This document shows positions 1-9,046 of a DNA stretch of 64,000 bases, piece by piece. Where the stretch lies: NCBI GenBank assembly GCA_026399875.1, contig JAPLQF010000028.1:1-64000 (forward strand), written 5' to 3'. The notes under the pieces were generated by a model. That model was not told the origin of the DNA. It saw only the letters and a program-made list of their open reading frames with translations, and did no database searches. The stretch comes from Burkholderiales bacterium. Lineage in GTDB: Bacteria; Pseudomonadota; Gammaproteobacteria; Burkholderiales; Burkholderiaceae_E. Numbering within the stretch: the stretch's first letter is position 1; every line of letters starts with the position of its first letter. The translations under genes and the position numbers were made by a program.

Positions 1-345
1 CATTTAAAGAGGTACGTGAGCTGGGTTTAAAACGTCGTGAGACAGTTTGGTCCCTATCTGCTGTGGGCGTTGGAGATTTGACGGGGGCTGCTCCTAGTAC
101 GAGAGGACCGGAGTGGACGCACCTCTGGTGTACCTGTTGTCACGCCAGTGGCATCGCAGGGTAGCTATGTGCGGAAGAGATAACCGCTGAAAGCATCTAA
201 GCGGGAAACTTGCCTGAAGATGAGATCTCCCTGGGGACCTGATCCCCCTGAAGGGTCGTTCGAGACCAGGACGTTGATAGGCCGGGTGTGGAAGCGTAGT
301 AATACGTTAAGCTAACCGGTACTAATTGCCCGTGAGGCTTGACCC
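1..345 (+). rRNA. rrl: 23S ribosomal RNA, 3' end (5' part outside the window)
   Basis: This is the 3'-terminal part of domain VI of 23S rRNA. It includes the sarcin-ricin loop sequence AGTACGAGAGGACCGG near 96-111 and the terminal segment ending in GTGAGGCTTGACCCT. The molecule is cut by the left edge of the window. The exact 3' end, about 343-347, is set by comparison with the usual end of this RNA and is good to a few bases. The 5S gene follows after about 140 bases of spacer. Confidence 0.97.
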
Positions 346-488
346 TATAGTTTTGCAATGATGTAGCGAAGCGCGTCGCATCTGAATGAGATGCAAGGCT
401 GTCGCAATCACAGATATCCGCTGATAAAGCGAATTCCGACTTCTTCCCGATTGGACCTTAGCCAGGAATGGCTCGGGTCAACAAGTTA

Positions 489-604
489 TGCCTGACGACC
501 ATAGCGAGGTGGAACCACCCCTTCCCATCCCGAACAGGACCGTGAAACGCCTTTGCGCCGATGATAGTGAGCATTCGCTCGTGAAAGTAGGACATTGTCA
601 GGCA
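489..604 (+). rRNA. rrf: 5S ribosomal RNA
   Basis: The ends pair as TGCCTGAC (489-496) with GTCAGGCA (597-604), which forms helix I of 5S rRNA. Between them lie the typical loop sequences CCATAGCGAGGTGGAACCACCCC and TCCCATCCCGAACAGG. The length of about 116 nt is normal. It is the last gene of the rRNA operon, and a strong terminator starts about 20 bases downstream. Short reading frames across this region are spurious. Confidence 0.97.
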
Positions 605-622
605 AACCTAAGCAGGCACAGA

Positions 623-651
623 CCCCTTGAGCATACGCTCAAGGGGTTTTT
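623..651 (+). terminator. Rho-independent terminator of the rRNA operon
   Basis: A perfect 10-bp stem, CCCCTTGAGC / GCTCAAGGGG, with a four-base loop (ATAC) is followed immediately by five T residues. It sits 19 bases after the end of 5S rRNA, as expected for the end of an rRNA operon. Confidence 0.95.
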
Positions 652-779
652 GCTTTCGGGGCGCCGCTTCTTTGTGATGGCGCTTTAAGGCACGCACAAC
701 GCATGCTCAATGCCGGTTGCGCTCGCGGCTGAGCGCGTTTCAGGTCAACACCGTCAATCACACCACCCGGCTAAGCTTT

Positions 780-803
780 GGCGTGCTGGTTGATCAGCAC
801 GCC
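780..803. repeat. Perfect inverted repeat (9-bp stem) in the gap after the rRNA operon
   Basis: GGCGTGCTG (780-788) and CAGCACGCC (795-803) are perfectly complementary around a six-base loop. It lies 74 bases beyond the 3' end of the minus-strand gene at 877-1566. No T-run follows on either strand, so it may be a weak terminator, an mRNA 3' hairpin or a protein-binding palindrome. The rest of 652-876 shows nothing I can name. Confidence 0.45.
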
Positions 804-876
804 GGTACCCTGGCTTGTCTCTGTAGAGGAGCCTGCCGGTCAGGCGTGGCCTAAAACCTGCTCCGCTGACAGACGT

Positions 877-1566
877 TCACAGACCCAGTGACCAGCTGAA
901 ACTGATCAGCAGGCCGCTGTTGCCCAGCAAACTCATGACGATGGAGGCCTGTGAATAGCGCCATCCGATCGATGGAATCGCTGCAGGTGCAGTCCCATAG
1001 CGGTTGAACGGAATCTTGTTCTGGTATTCGCCGCTGTAGCCATGGAGGGCTCCGGCTGTGACATTTGCAAAGAGCCAGCCGGATTTCAAAGGCATGAGGT
1101 CCCACTCAGGGCCTCCGAACACATACTGGCATGGCTGGCCAAAAGAGTTATTGAAGAACGCGGCGCCGATCGTCGTGCGGTCAGCGCCCAGAATTCTCCA
1201 TCGCTCTGTCAGCAGTTCGACTGAAAACAGATTGTTGTACTTCACATGGTCGGCCGAAGCGCTGCGATGGAAGGCGGATGGCGCATAGCTGAATCGAAAC
1301 TCATCCGTTGCTGCGATGAGCTGTGAATTGGCGCCTGCCGAAAAGCCCACCAGCATCAGGGCGCAAATCTGTCTGAGCGAGCTTGCGATCAGCTGATGTC
1401 GCACCGGTGACGCGGCATCCGTCACACTGAGCCTGACCGAAACATGAGGACGAAGGCCTGCCGATTCGCGCAGGATTGGCACGGATGAGTCCATTGGCGG
1501 CACACGGTAAAGCAGACACGGCAAATCGTTGTCGGGCATGTCGAACTCGAAGAATGGGATGGGCAT
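877..1566 (-). CDS. Predicted small envelope (beta-barrel-like) protein of unknown function
   Basis: The C-terminal 150 residues contain the blocks FFNNSFGQPCQYVFGG, GALHGYSGEYQNKIPFN and APAAIPSIGW, then alternating hydrophobic stretches. From memory, these resemble a family of proteobacterial proteins often mis-annotated as sn-glycerol-3-phosphate transporter and thought to be small outer-membrane barrels of PagP-like size. A signal-peptide-like hydrophobic stretch lies at residues 61-80. The real start is therefore probably downstream of the first ATG, perhaps near 1356-1400, and the first 60 residues look non-conserved. It stands alone between the rRNA operon and the divergent lyase gene. 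The specific function is not known, and the barrel topology is inferred from pattern only. Confidence 0.6.
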   Translation of the reverse strand: MPIPFFEFDMPDNDLPCLLYRVPPMDSSVPILRESAGLRPHVSVRLSVTDAASPVRHQLIASSLRQICALMLVGFSAGANSQLIAATDEFRFSYAPSAFHRSASADHVKYNNLFSVELLTERWRILGADRTTIGAAFFNNSFGQPCQYVFGGPEWDLMPLKSGWLFANVTAGALHGYSGEYQNKIPFNRYGTAPAAIPSIGWRYSQASIVMSLLGNSGLLISFSWSLGL

Positions 1567-1815
1567 GGACTGCTCGCCCGGCGGAACGCGCGAATTTTAC
1601 AGCGCCGTAAGAAGGGGACCGATAAATGCCCCCAAAATTTCCGCGACTGATGTGAGCCCTGATTCGGCTCGCTCTGCAGGCGCAGTTGATCAGTCATTAC
1701 CGCGAACGACACAAACCACGGCCCTCTGTATACCGCTGCCGGCAAGACCTTCGAGATGACACCGCAGCGCCGTGTGCTAACTTCGTCACATCGGACATCC
1801 ACAACCTAAAGGCCT

Positions 1816-2838
1816 ATGGTGGCTCAAGCTAATTCAGACCGAGGCGATCATGTTCATCCGCGGGATGCTCTGCGGGCTCCGGGCCATGAGATGCCCGTGA
1901 TCGCGCCGTGCGAGCACATCGCCGGCAACGAAAAAATGATGCGCAAAGCCATCGATTTGCAGCGTGAATGGCACGGTGCCTTCGATCTGACCTGTGATTG
2001 CGAAGATGGTGCAGCGGTTGGCGCCGAACGGGAACACGCGCTGATGGTCGCCCGTCTGCTCAATGACACCCAGTCGCCGGCCGGTCGCATCGGTGTGCGC
2101 ATTCACGACGTCGAAAACCCGCACTGGCGCAATGACATTGCCCTGTTGCTCGGTGAAGCGGCCGCGAAAATTGGCTACATCACCATTCCAAAACCCGAGA
2201 GTGCGGCTGATGTCGCACGCATGATCGATGTCATCGAAACACAGGCGCAGCGCGCCGGTCGAGTCGATCCGCTGCCGATCCACGTGCTGATCGAGACGCA
2301 TGGCGCTCTGGCGCAAGCCGCGGCAATTTCGGCACTGCCTCAGGTCGAGGCAATCGTCTTCGGCCTGCTCGATTTCGTCAGCGCACATCACGGCGCGCTC
2401 GGCTTCGATGCGATGCGCTCGCCATTGCAGTTCGAGCACCCATTGCTGCTCAGAGCCAAGACCGAAATTGTTGCGGCTGCGCTGGCCCATGGTGTTGTGC
2501 CGGTTCATAACGTCTCGCTGACACTGCGCGACGAGGCGGCGGTCCGTCAGGACGCCTTCCTGGCTCGAACCCGCTTCGGATTTCTCAGAATGTGGAGCAT
2601 CCACCCGGCGCAGATACGTCCGATCGTGGAAGCGATGCGCCCGGACGATGCCGAGGTTGAGCGCGCGGGTCGAATCCTGCTTGCGGCGCAGCGCGCGGCC
2701 TGGGGACCGATCGATCATGAAGGCGAGCTTCATGATCGGGCGTCTTACCGGCACTGCTGGACCGTCGTGCAGCGGGCGCATGCGGGCGGCATGCAACTGG
2801 CCGAGGATGTGGAAAATGCTTTCTTCCGAGACCGCTGA
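1816..2838 (+). CDS. HpcH/HpaI aldolase / citrate lyase beta-like (CitE-like) acyl-CoA lyase
   Basis: The 340-residue protein fits the HpcH/HpaI (CitE-like) TIM-barrel family, whose Mg-dependent members cleave or form C-C bonds in malyl-CoA, citramalyl-CoA or related thioesters. Recognisable blocks are FDLTCDCEDGAAVG with the metal-ligand acidic cluster, HVLIETHGAL with the catalytic glutamate, VFGLLDFVSAHHGALG and MWSIHPAQI. The substrate cannot be read from the sequence. The next gene starts 28 bases downstream and encodes acetoacetyl-CoA synthetase, so the pair is probably one operon. A lyase that releases acetoacetate from a C6 CoA ester such as 3-hydroxy-3-methylglutaryl-CoA would fit, but this is inference. 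Confidence 0.85.
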   Translation: MVAQANSDRGDHVHPRDALRAPGHEMPVIAPCEHIAGNEKMMRKAIDLQREWHGAFDLTCDCEDGAAVGAEREHALMVARLLNDTQSPAGRIGVRIHDVENPHWRNDIALLLGEAAAKIGYITIPKPESAADVARMIDVIETQAQRAGRVDPLPIHVLIETHGALAQAAAISALPQVEAIVFGLLDFVSAHHGALGFDAMRSPLQFEHPLLLRAKTEIVAAALAHGVVPVHNVSLTLRDEAAVRQDAFLARTRFGFLRMWSIHPAQIRPIVEAMRPDDAEVERAGRILLAAQRAAWGPIDHEGELHDRASYRHCWTVVQRAHAGGMQLAEDVENAFFRDR

Positions 2839-2866
2839 CCATCACCGCCAATAACGCCTGACGACC

Positions 2867-4975
2867 ATGACGATCGAGACTGACGCTTCCTCCGCGAAGC
2901 CTTCTGCCAGCGAGGCAGAGGCCTCTGCAAACGCCACCGCGCAGATCGAACCGATCTGGCGTCCCTCTTCCGAACGCATCCGCAATGCGGGTCTGACCCG
3001 CTTCATGGACTGGCTCAAACGCGAACGCGGCCTTGAGTTCGACGGCTACGAGTCGCTCTGGGAATGGTCGGTTACCGAGATTGAAGACTTCTGGGCAAGC
3101 ATCTGGACCTTCGGTGAATTGCGGGCGGCAACGCCGTATCGCGAGGTCCTGCGCGAGCGGGTGATGCCAGGCGCGAAATGGTTCGACGGCGCCACGCTCA
3201 ACTATGCAGATCAGATGCTGTGGCGGGCGCAGCAACCCGAATGGCGCGATCGTCCGGCGATTGTTTTTCAATCCGAGACGGTCGCTCGGCAGGAAATATC
3301 CTGGGCGAGCCTCGACTCCCAGGCTGGCGCGCTGGCCGCGACTCTGACCCGGCTGGGTGTTCAGCCGGGTGATCGGGCGGTGTCATACATGCCGAATATT
3401 CCGCAGACGATGGTGGCGCTGCTGGCCACCACCGGCTGTGGCGCGGTCTGGTCGAGCTGTGCGCCCGATATGGGTGCGGCGGGTGTGCTCGATCGATTCC
3501 GTCAGATTTCCCCGCGGATTCTGTTCACCGTCGATGGCTATCGTTATGGCGGGCGCGATTTCGATCGCAGGCAGGTGGTGCGCGAACTGGTTGCCGAACT
3601 GCCCAGTCTGCAAGCGGTGATTTTTGTGCCTTATCTCGATACCGCGGCATCGGTCGGGGCAGTGGTCGAGGTTGCGGCCAGGGACAGTGAGGCGGCACGA
3701 TCGGTACCGGTGATCGCGTGGCACGATGCGATCGCAAAACCGCAGCCCTTCGCAGCGCGGCCGATGCCCTTTGATCATCCATTGTGGATCGTCTATTCGT
3801 CCGGCACGACCGGCATGCCCAAACCGATCGTGCATGGTCATGGGGGCACGGTGATCGAGTACCTCAAGAACTGGTCCATGCATGTCGACCTGGCCGAGGG
3901 CGATCGCTTTTTCTGGTTCACTTCGACAACCTGGATCATGTGGAACATGACCGTGTCGGCCCTGATTGCGGGTGCCACGGTGCTGCTGTTCGATGGCAAT
4001 CCGGGCTACCCCGATCTGAGCACCCTGTGGCGTTTTGCCGAGCGCGAGCGTGCGAGCTTTTTTGGCCTGTCGCCGGCCTTCGTCCAGATCAATGTCAAGA
4101 ACGGGATCTGTCCGCGCGAACTCGCCGACCTGTCTTCGCTCAAGACAGTCGGCTCGACCGGCTCGCCGCTGACTGACGACGGTTACCGCTGGATTTATCA
4201 GAACGTGCACGCGGATGTCCTGCTCGCTTCGATCTCGGGCGGCACCGATCCGAACACCGCGTTTCTGGGGACTTGCCCGATTGCGCCGATCTATGCCGGT
4301 GAAATGCAGGCGCGCGGTCTCGGCTCCGCTGTTTATGCCTATGATGAATCAGGCCAGGCGATTTACGGCGAAGTCGGTGAGCTTGTCTGCGCACAGCCGA
4401 TGCCGTCGATGCCCCTCTATTTCTGGGGAGACACCGACGGTCGGCGATATTTCGAGAGCTACTTTGAGATGTATCCCGGGGTTTGGCGGCATGGCGATTG
4501 GCTCAAGCTGACCCGTCGTCCGGAGACGGTCACCGGTGTGATTTATGGCCGATCGGACTCGACCATCAACCGTCATGGCATCCGCATGGGCACCAGCGAG
4601 CTCTATCGGGTGGTTGAAGCCTTCGATGATGTGGCGGATTCACTGGTCATCGACCTCGAATACCTCGGCAAGGAGTCATACATGGCGCTCTTTGTGGTGC
4701 CGCAGCCGCCGGCCCGCCTTGATGAGACGCTCAAGCGGCGCTTGCTCGATGCGATCCGCACGCAGTTGTCGTCGCGTCATGTGCCAAACGATGTCTTTGA
4801 GATCGAGGCGGTGCCGCGCACCATCTCCGGCAAGAAACTCGAGGTGCCGGTCAAGAAGATCCTGCTCGGGGTGCCCGCCGAGAAAGCCTGCAACAAATCG
4901 GCGATGGCCAATCCGGATTCGATCGACTGGTTCGTAAACTTTGCGGCTCAGCGCACAGGTCTGCCCACCGCTTAG
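2867..4975 (+). CDS. Acetoacetyl-CoA synthetase (acetoacetate-CoA ligase)
   Basis: This 702-residue ANL-superfamily adenylate-forming enzyme converts acetoacetate, ATP and CoA to acetoacetyl-CoA in the cytoplasm. The N-terminal block around residues 25-110 (IWRPSSERI, GAKWFDGATLNYADQML) is characteristic of the acetoacetate-CoA ligase subgroup. The AMP-binding P-loop IVYSSGTTGMPKPIVHG lies near residue 307, and the C-terminal TISGKKLEVPVKK carries the catalytic lysine. It is slightly longer than the usual 650-660 residues because of a serine/alanine-rich N-terminal extension of about 25 residues. The start is the ATG 28 bases after the lyase gene, and the HD-GYP gene follows 15 bases after the stop. 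Known roles of the family are ketone-body or PHB-linked acetoacetate use. Confidence 0.93.
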   Translation: MTIETDASSAKPSASEAEASANATAQIEPIWRPSSERIRNAGLTRFMDWLKRERGLEFDGYESLWEWSVTEIEDFWASIWTFGELRAATPYREVLRERVMPGAKWFDGATLNYADQMLWRAQQPEWRDRPAIVFQSETVARQEISWASLDSQAGALAATLTRLGVQPGDRAVSYMPNIPQTMVALLATTGCGAVWSSCAPDMGAAGVLDRFRQISPRILFTVDGYRYGGRDFDRRQVVRELVAELPSLQAVIFVPYLDTAASVGAVVEVAARDSEAARSVPVIAWHDAIAKPQPFAARPMPFDHPLWIVYSSGTTGMPKPIVHGHGGTVIEYLKNWSMHVDLAEGDRFFWFTSTTWIMWNMTVSALIAGATVLLFDGNPGYPDLSTLWRFAERERASFFGLSPAFVQINVKNGICPRELADLSSLKTVGSTGSPLTDDGYRWIYQNVHADVLLASISGGTDPNTAFLGTCPIAPIYAGEMQARGLGSAVYAYDESGQAIYGEVGELVCAQPMPSMPLYFWGDTDGRRYFESYFEMYPGVWRHGDWLKLTRRPETVTGVIYGRSDSTINRHGIRMGTSELYRVVEAFDDVADSLVIDLEYLGKESYMALFVVPQPPARLDETLKRRLLDAIRTQLSSRHVPNDVFEIEAVPRTISGKKLEVPVKKILLGVPAEKACNKSAMANPDSIDWFVNFAAQRTGLPTA

Positions 4976-4990
4976 AGCGCCTGCAAACCG

Positions 4991-6292
4991 ATGGCAGACG
5001 AACCGGTCCGGATCGATGTGAAGCAGCTGCAGCCGGGGCTCTATGTATCGCTCGGTCTGCGGTGGATGGATCATCCGTTTCTCTTCAGTTCATTCCGCAT
5101 ATCGAGGCCGGAGCAGGTCGAGAAGCTTCGTGCCTTGGGCCTGCGCAATATTGTTTATCATCCGGCGCGCTCGACAGTGCGCCCGCTGCCGTTGCCGCCG
5201 GAACCCGAGGCAAAGCCGCGCAGATCTGAAACAGAGCGTGTGCCTGCCTCGGTTGCGGCCAAGCCGCAGACGCGACGAGCTTCGGCACGCGCAGGCGCCG
5301 AACCGCAGGTCGCACCGGAAGTCGAGGCCTATCGTGAAGTCATCAATCGCTGCGAAAAGGATTACCGCGCTGCCGCGTCGACCATCCGCGATCTGATGCA
5401 GCAAGCACTGGTTTCGCCCGAACAGGCCTCCAAGAAAGCCGATGCGCTGGTCGAAGCCAGCATGTCGGGCCTGATGGCGAACCGTAATGCCCTGCTCAAT
5501 CTGATCTGCGGCACGGCCTGGGATGGCAGCGCGCGCTATCACGCGCTGAATGTCATGAATCTGTCGGTGCTGCTCGGGCGCGCTGCAGGGCTGCGAGGCG
5601 AGGCACTGAAGTCGCTGGGTCTGGGCGCGCTGCTCCATGACATCGGCAAGCTCCAACTGCCGCCGTGGGTACTGCGCATTGCGCCTCAAAGCCGCAATCG
5701 GCACGAGGAGTCTGCCTATCGGCGTCATGTCGAGCTCGGCGTCGAGATGTGCGCAAGGCTTGGCATCAGCGAGGCTGTCGTACTCGACGCGGTCAGGTGT
5801 CATCATGAGCGCATCGACGGCAGCGGCTTTCCGGAGGGACTGGTGGGCGAGGCAATGCCGCTGTCGGCACGCGTCGTGGCAATTGCCAACCGCTACGACG
5901 AGCTGGTTCATGGCAGCGACGAGTCGCGATCACTCACGCCATCGCAGGCACTGGCCCGGCTCTACCGCAACGAAGCCGCGGGCTTTGATCGGGGTCTGTT
6001 GCAGCGATTCATCAAGGCGATGGGTGTCTGGCCGCCTGGCACCATCGTCTTGCTGAGCAACGGCATGATCGGTCGTGTGATTTCGGTGGAGCCCGATCAG
6101 ACTTTGCGACCGACAGTGCTGATCGGCGACCCTGATGTGGGGCCGGGTGAATCGCCAATCATTTCGCTGATGGAAATGCCGGACCTGAAGGTTGCTCGAG
6201 CGATGAGGCCTGCGGAGTTGCCGGCGCATGTGCTGGCCAAACTGACGCCAACAGCACAAAACGCCGATCTGGACCGTTCAGCCAGAGGGTAA
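4991..6292 (+). CDS. HD-GYP domain protein with N-terminal DUF3391, likely cyclic di-GMP phosphodiesterase
   Basis: The protein has 433 residues. Residues 1-60 match DUF3391 (VRIDVKQLQPGLYVSLGLRWMDHPF), followed by a charged low-complexity linker and an HD domain with HDIGK at 216-220. Downstream it has HHERIDGSGFPEGL, the place of the HHExxDGxGYP signature, so the name-giving GYP tripeptide reads GFP. The metal-binding histidines and aspartates are present, so hydrolysis of c-di-GMP is plausible. Tyr-to-Phe variants occur, and their effect here is unknown. The C-terminal 90 residues look like a small beta domain found in many DUF3391 proteins. No membrane segment is seen. The gene follows the acetoacetyl-CoA synthetase by 15 bases and may be co-transcribed. 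Confidence 0.88.
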   Translation: MADEPVRIDVKQLQPGLYVSLGLRWMDHPFLFSSFRISRPEQVEKLRALGLRNIVYHPARSTVRPLPLPPEPEAKPRRSETERVPASVAAKPQTRRASARAGAEPQVAPEVEAYREVINRCEKDYRAAASTIRDLMQQALVSPEQASKKADALVEASMSGLMANRNALLNLICGTAWDGSARYHALNVMNLSVLLGRAAGLRGEALKSLGLGALLHDIGKLQLPPWVLRIAPQSRNRHEESAYRRHVELGVEMCARLGISEAVVLDAVRCHHERIDGSGFPEGLVGEAMPLSARVVAIANRYDELVHGSDESRSLTPSQALARLYRNEAAGFDRGLLQRFIKAMGVWPPGTIVLLSNGMIGRVISVEPDQTLRPTVLIGDPDVGPGESPIISLMEMPDLKVARAMRPAELPAHVLAKLTPTAQNADLDRSARG

Positions 6293-6434
6293 AGAGCGCC
6301 ATCGGTCGGTTCAGGCTTTCCTCTTGAGAGCGGCTCGCGCTGATAATCTGACACGAAGGTCCGATGGCGGTGCGGCAGTCTGCGCCCGTGTGAAACCTTC
6401 TGCATTTCCAACAATCGGGCGTCAGGTCATTTCC

Positions 6435-7412
6435 ATGCTTTCAATTGCATCCACGCTCATCTGGCGACTTGCAGCGACCGCTGCGCTGCTTGGTTTGATC
6501 GCCTGCTCACCGAAAAACCAGACGGTCGAAGGTCTGAACAAGGCGATTACAGAACTGGCAAAACCGGCTGGGAGCTGGCATGCGGTTGTGACCTCGCTTG
6601 AAAAGTCGCTGTCGCCAGAGGGCAAGATGCTGATCGGCGCAGATCTCGAACGCCTGATGCAGAATGGATTGGCCAGTTCGCCGCCGGATGGGCGGTGCGA
6701 TGCGAACCTGATCAGAGATCGCATGCGACAGGAATTGAGTCGCATGCGGGTCAAGCTCGATCCAAGCAAATCACCGATGCCAGCTCCATTGATGGCTCCG
6801 GTGGTCTGCGAGCCAGTGCCGGCGATCTACGAACTCGACCGTTGCGTCCGCGTCATCGAGCTGTATGGTCATGCTCTCGATGCTGACGCGATAGCGGTGA
6901 CTGTTAAACGTAATGACGGGCAGATCAGACAGGTCGACGGGCAGTTTGCCGGGACATCGGGCGGTTTGCTGACGCTGGACGCCAGCTCGCTGAGATTGAG
7001 TGAAGATGATGCCCAGATCCTTGTTCTGTCCAAGGAATCGCGGACCACGATCGCGCTCATCGAAGTCGCCGCGCCTGCAAAACCACCGCCAGTGACGGTG
7101 CTGCCTGCTGCTGTGCGCACCATCGAAGAAGTGGTTGTCCGTGTTGACGGCAGAACCTTCGGCGAAAACCGTGGGGTGACCTATGGGCGAAAATGCACAC
7201 CAGGATTCCATCGGTCAGAGTGCAGCGTCAGGCAACTCAACGGCACTGGCCAGTGCGAGCCCACCTGGATCGAGCCGGGCAATGAGAGTGACTGCCGCTG
7301 CCGGGTTCAGTTCAGGCTGCCGGCCTTCGAATCGGTCGATTGCAGAGTCAAGCTGACCGAGCGCGCCAATCTTCGCGAGCAGCCTGCCCCGAAAAAAGTG
7401 GTCTGCGGCTAA
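6435..7412 (+). CDS. Cysteine-rich predicted lipoprotein, unknown function
   Basis: Starting at ATG 6435, the product of 325 residues has a short basic-hydrophobic leader ending in LLGLIAC, a lipobox with the cysteine at about residue 23. A membrane lipoprotein is therefore likely. The middle part has two strand-rich segments. The last 80 residues hold seven cysteines (KC, EC, QC, DCRC, DC, VC), suggesting a disulfide-bonded extracytoplasmic domain. An upstream in-frame alternative start would place 37 extra residues before the leader and is unlikely. I do not recognise a family. It is convergent with cheB at a distance of 63 bases. Confidence 0.72.
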   Translation: MLSIASTLIWRLAATAALLGLIACSPKNQTVEGLNKAITELAKPAGSWHAVVTSLEKSLSPEGKMLIGADLERLMQNGLASSPPDGRCDANLIRDRMRQELSRMRVKLDPSKSPMPAPLMAPVVCEPVPAIYELDRCVRVIELYGHALDADAIAVTVKRNDGQIRQVDGQFAGTSGGLLTLDASSLRLSEDDAQILVLSKESRTTIALIEVAAPAKPPPVTVLPAAVRTIEEVVVRVDGRTFGENRGVTYGRKCTPGFHRSECSVRQLNGTGQCEPTWIEPGNESDCRCRVQFRLPAFESVDCRVKLTERANLREQPAPKKVVCG

Positions 7413-7475
7413 TCGACGCAAGCGCCAGCGATATCTCGCTGAACTGCCCAGTCTGTGTCTGTCTTGGCCCGTCGC

Positions 7476-8533
7476 TCAACCGCGCCGGTCGAAGCGAAGG
7501 ATTTCTCCGGCAAGTCGCTCCAGCGGTATGACGGTCTCTGTGGCCCCCATACGGATCGCCTCCTTGGGCATGCCGAAGACCACGCAACTGGCCTCATCCT
7601 GAGCGATGGTGCGGGCACCCGCCTGGCGCATCGCGAGCAGCCCGCGGGCACCGTCGTCGCCCATGCCGGTCATGATGATCCCCAACGCATCCGGGCCGGC
7701 GCATTCGGCCATTGACTTGAACAGCACGTCGACTGCGGGGCAGTGGCGATTGACCGGCGGGCCGCCGAACACTTCGGCGTAATACTGGCCGCCCTGTTTG
7801 CGCACCTTCAGATGCTTGCCGCCCGGGGCGATCAGCGCGACACCGCGTTCGATGCGGTCGCCGCTTTTCGCCTCGCGGATATTCATGGCACACAGGCCGT
7901 CGAGTCTGGCGGCATACATCTCGGTAAAGCGTTCGGGCATGTGCTGGACGATTGCGATGCCAGGGCCATCGGCAGGCAGTTCGGTGAGAACCAGTTCGAG
8001 TGCCTGCGTGCCGCCGGTCGAGCTGCCGAGCACCACCGGTTTATTGACCGACAGCGCATGCAGACCGGCGATGACCGGGCGTGCGGCCTGGGTGGCATTG
8101 CCTGCTGCCGGCCTCGCGGCAGCGCTTGCGCGCGGGCGTGAGCGGGCGGCGGTCTTGAGGGTCTGGATCAGTTCGCGCCGCGAGTCTTCGAGAAACTGCT
8201 TAGGCCGAGCCTTGGCTTGGCCACGATCGCGACCGCACCTGCCGCCAGCGCTTCGAGCGCGGCTTTGCTGCCATCGGTGGTCAGGGTCGAGCAGATCACG
8301 GTGGCAATCGGCGATTCGGCCATGATCTGGCGCAGGAAGGTCAGGCCGTCCATGCCCGGCATCTCGATGTCGAGCAGCAGCACATCGGGACGATTTTTTG
8401 CGATCGCAGGACCCGCAATCAGCGGGTTGGGCGCACTGCCGGCGAGCTCAATGTCAGGATCACCCTGAAGCAGATGGAGCAGCGTCTGGCGCACCACTGC
8501 CGAATCGTCGACGACATAGACTTTGATGGCCAC
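7476..8533 (-). pseudogene. cheB: cheB, protein-glutamate methylesterase, split by a frameshift
   Basis: Both CheB domains are present but in different frames. The first (8533 to about 8203) is a receiver domain with VVDD at 7-10 and phospho-acceptor D55 in LLLDIEMPG. It reads to AKPRLGL, then leaves frame and stops at 8168. The second (from about 8200 down to 7476) is the methylesterase domain, with LGSSTGGTQA, IVQHMPE and MTGMGDDGARG carrying the Ser-His-Asp triad. Reading on in the second frame gives KQFLEDSRRELIQ, the normal CheB linker, so a single missing base at 8200-8203 explains the break. As written, only an isolated receiver and perhaps an internally started esterase could be made. 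It is the last gene of the che operon, nine bases after cheD. A sequencing or assembly error is possible. Confidence 0.85.
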
Positions 8534-8542
8534 GCAAGCTCC

Positions 8543-9046
8543 TCAGATCGGTACCGATGTCACCTGCGGCGCGCCCATGCCGACCGTCCAGGACAGCCGT
8601 CGATAGGCGCAGCCGCCGAGATCCTGGGCAAGCACCCGGACGCCGTCTTCGGCGAGGGCATCACAGACCCAGCGGGCATTGCGTTCACCGACATGGCCCT
8701 GGCTGACCAGGTCGGGGAACATGTTGCCGCCGCCATAGAGATAGGCCTCGCATTGCGTCGGGTCGATGCCGCATTGACGAAGCAGCCGATACATGGTCGC
8801 CAGGGCGACATCGGCATAGGCAGCGTTGGTCGGCGCAGACGATGCCGACTGACCGGCATGAACGATGTGGCACATGGCGCCGATAGTGCGTCGCGGGTCG
8901 GTCAGGATGATCGCCACACAGGATCCGAGCAGGGTCTCGAGCCGGTCGCCGCGCTCGCCGCAGACCACGTCGCCGGGATGCAGGGTATAGATCTGCTGCG
9001 GCTGGGCGATCCCGAAAAGCTTGCCTGCAGGGTCGGACATCGTCAT
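8543..9046 (-). CDS. cheD: CheD, chemoreceptor glutamine deamidase
   Basis: The 167-residue protein matches CheD throughout. GSCVAIIL contains the catalytic Cys43, and the catalytic His60 lies in GAMCHIVHAG. The blocks YLYGGGNMFPDL and GERNARWVCDAL are typical. CheD deamidates selected glutamines of methyl-accepting chemotaxis proteins, making them methylatable, and in some bacteria binds CheC. The start codon overlaps the cheR stop (ATGA), which implies translational coupling. The C-terminal tail of about 20 residues is less conserved, as usual. Confidence 0.95.
   Translation of the reverse strand: MTMSDPAGKLFGIAQPQQIYTLHPGDVVCGERGDRLETLLGSCVAIILTDPRRTIGAMCHIVHAGQSASSAPTNAAYADVALATMYRLLRQCGIDPTQCEAYLYGGGNMFPDLVSQGHVGERNARWVCDALAEDGVRVLAQDLGGCAYRRLSWTVGMGAPQVTSVPI

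Noticed and set aside
488..688. Open frame over 5S rRNA and the terminator
   Set aside because: The sequence is a structural RNA gene plus a terminator; translation is not expected.
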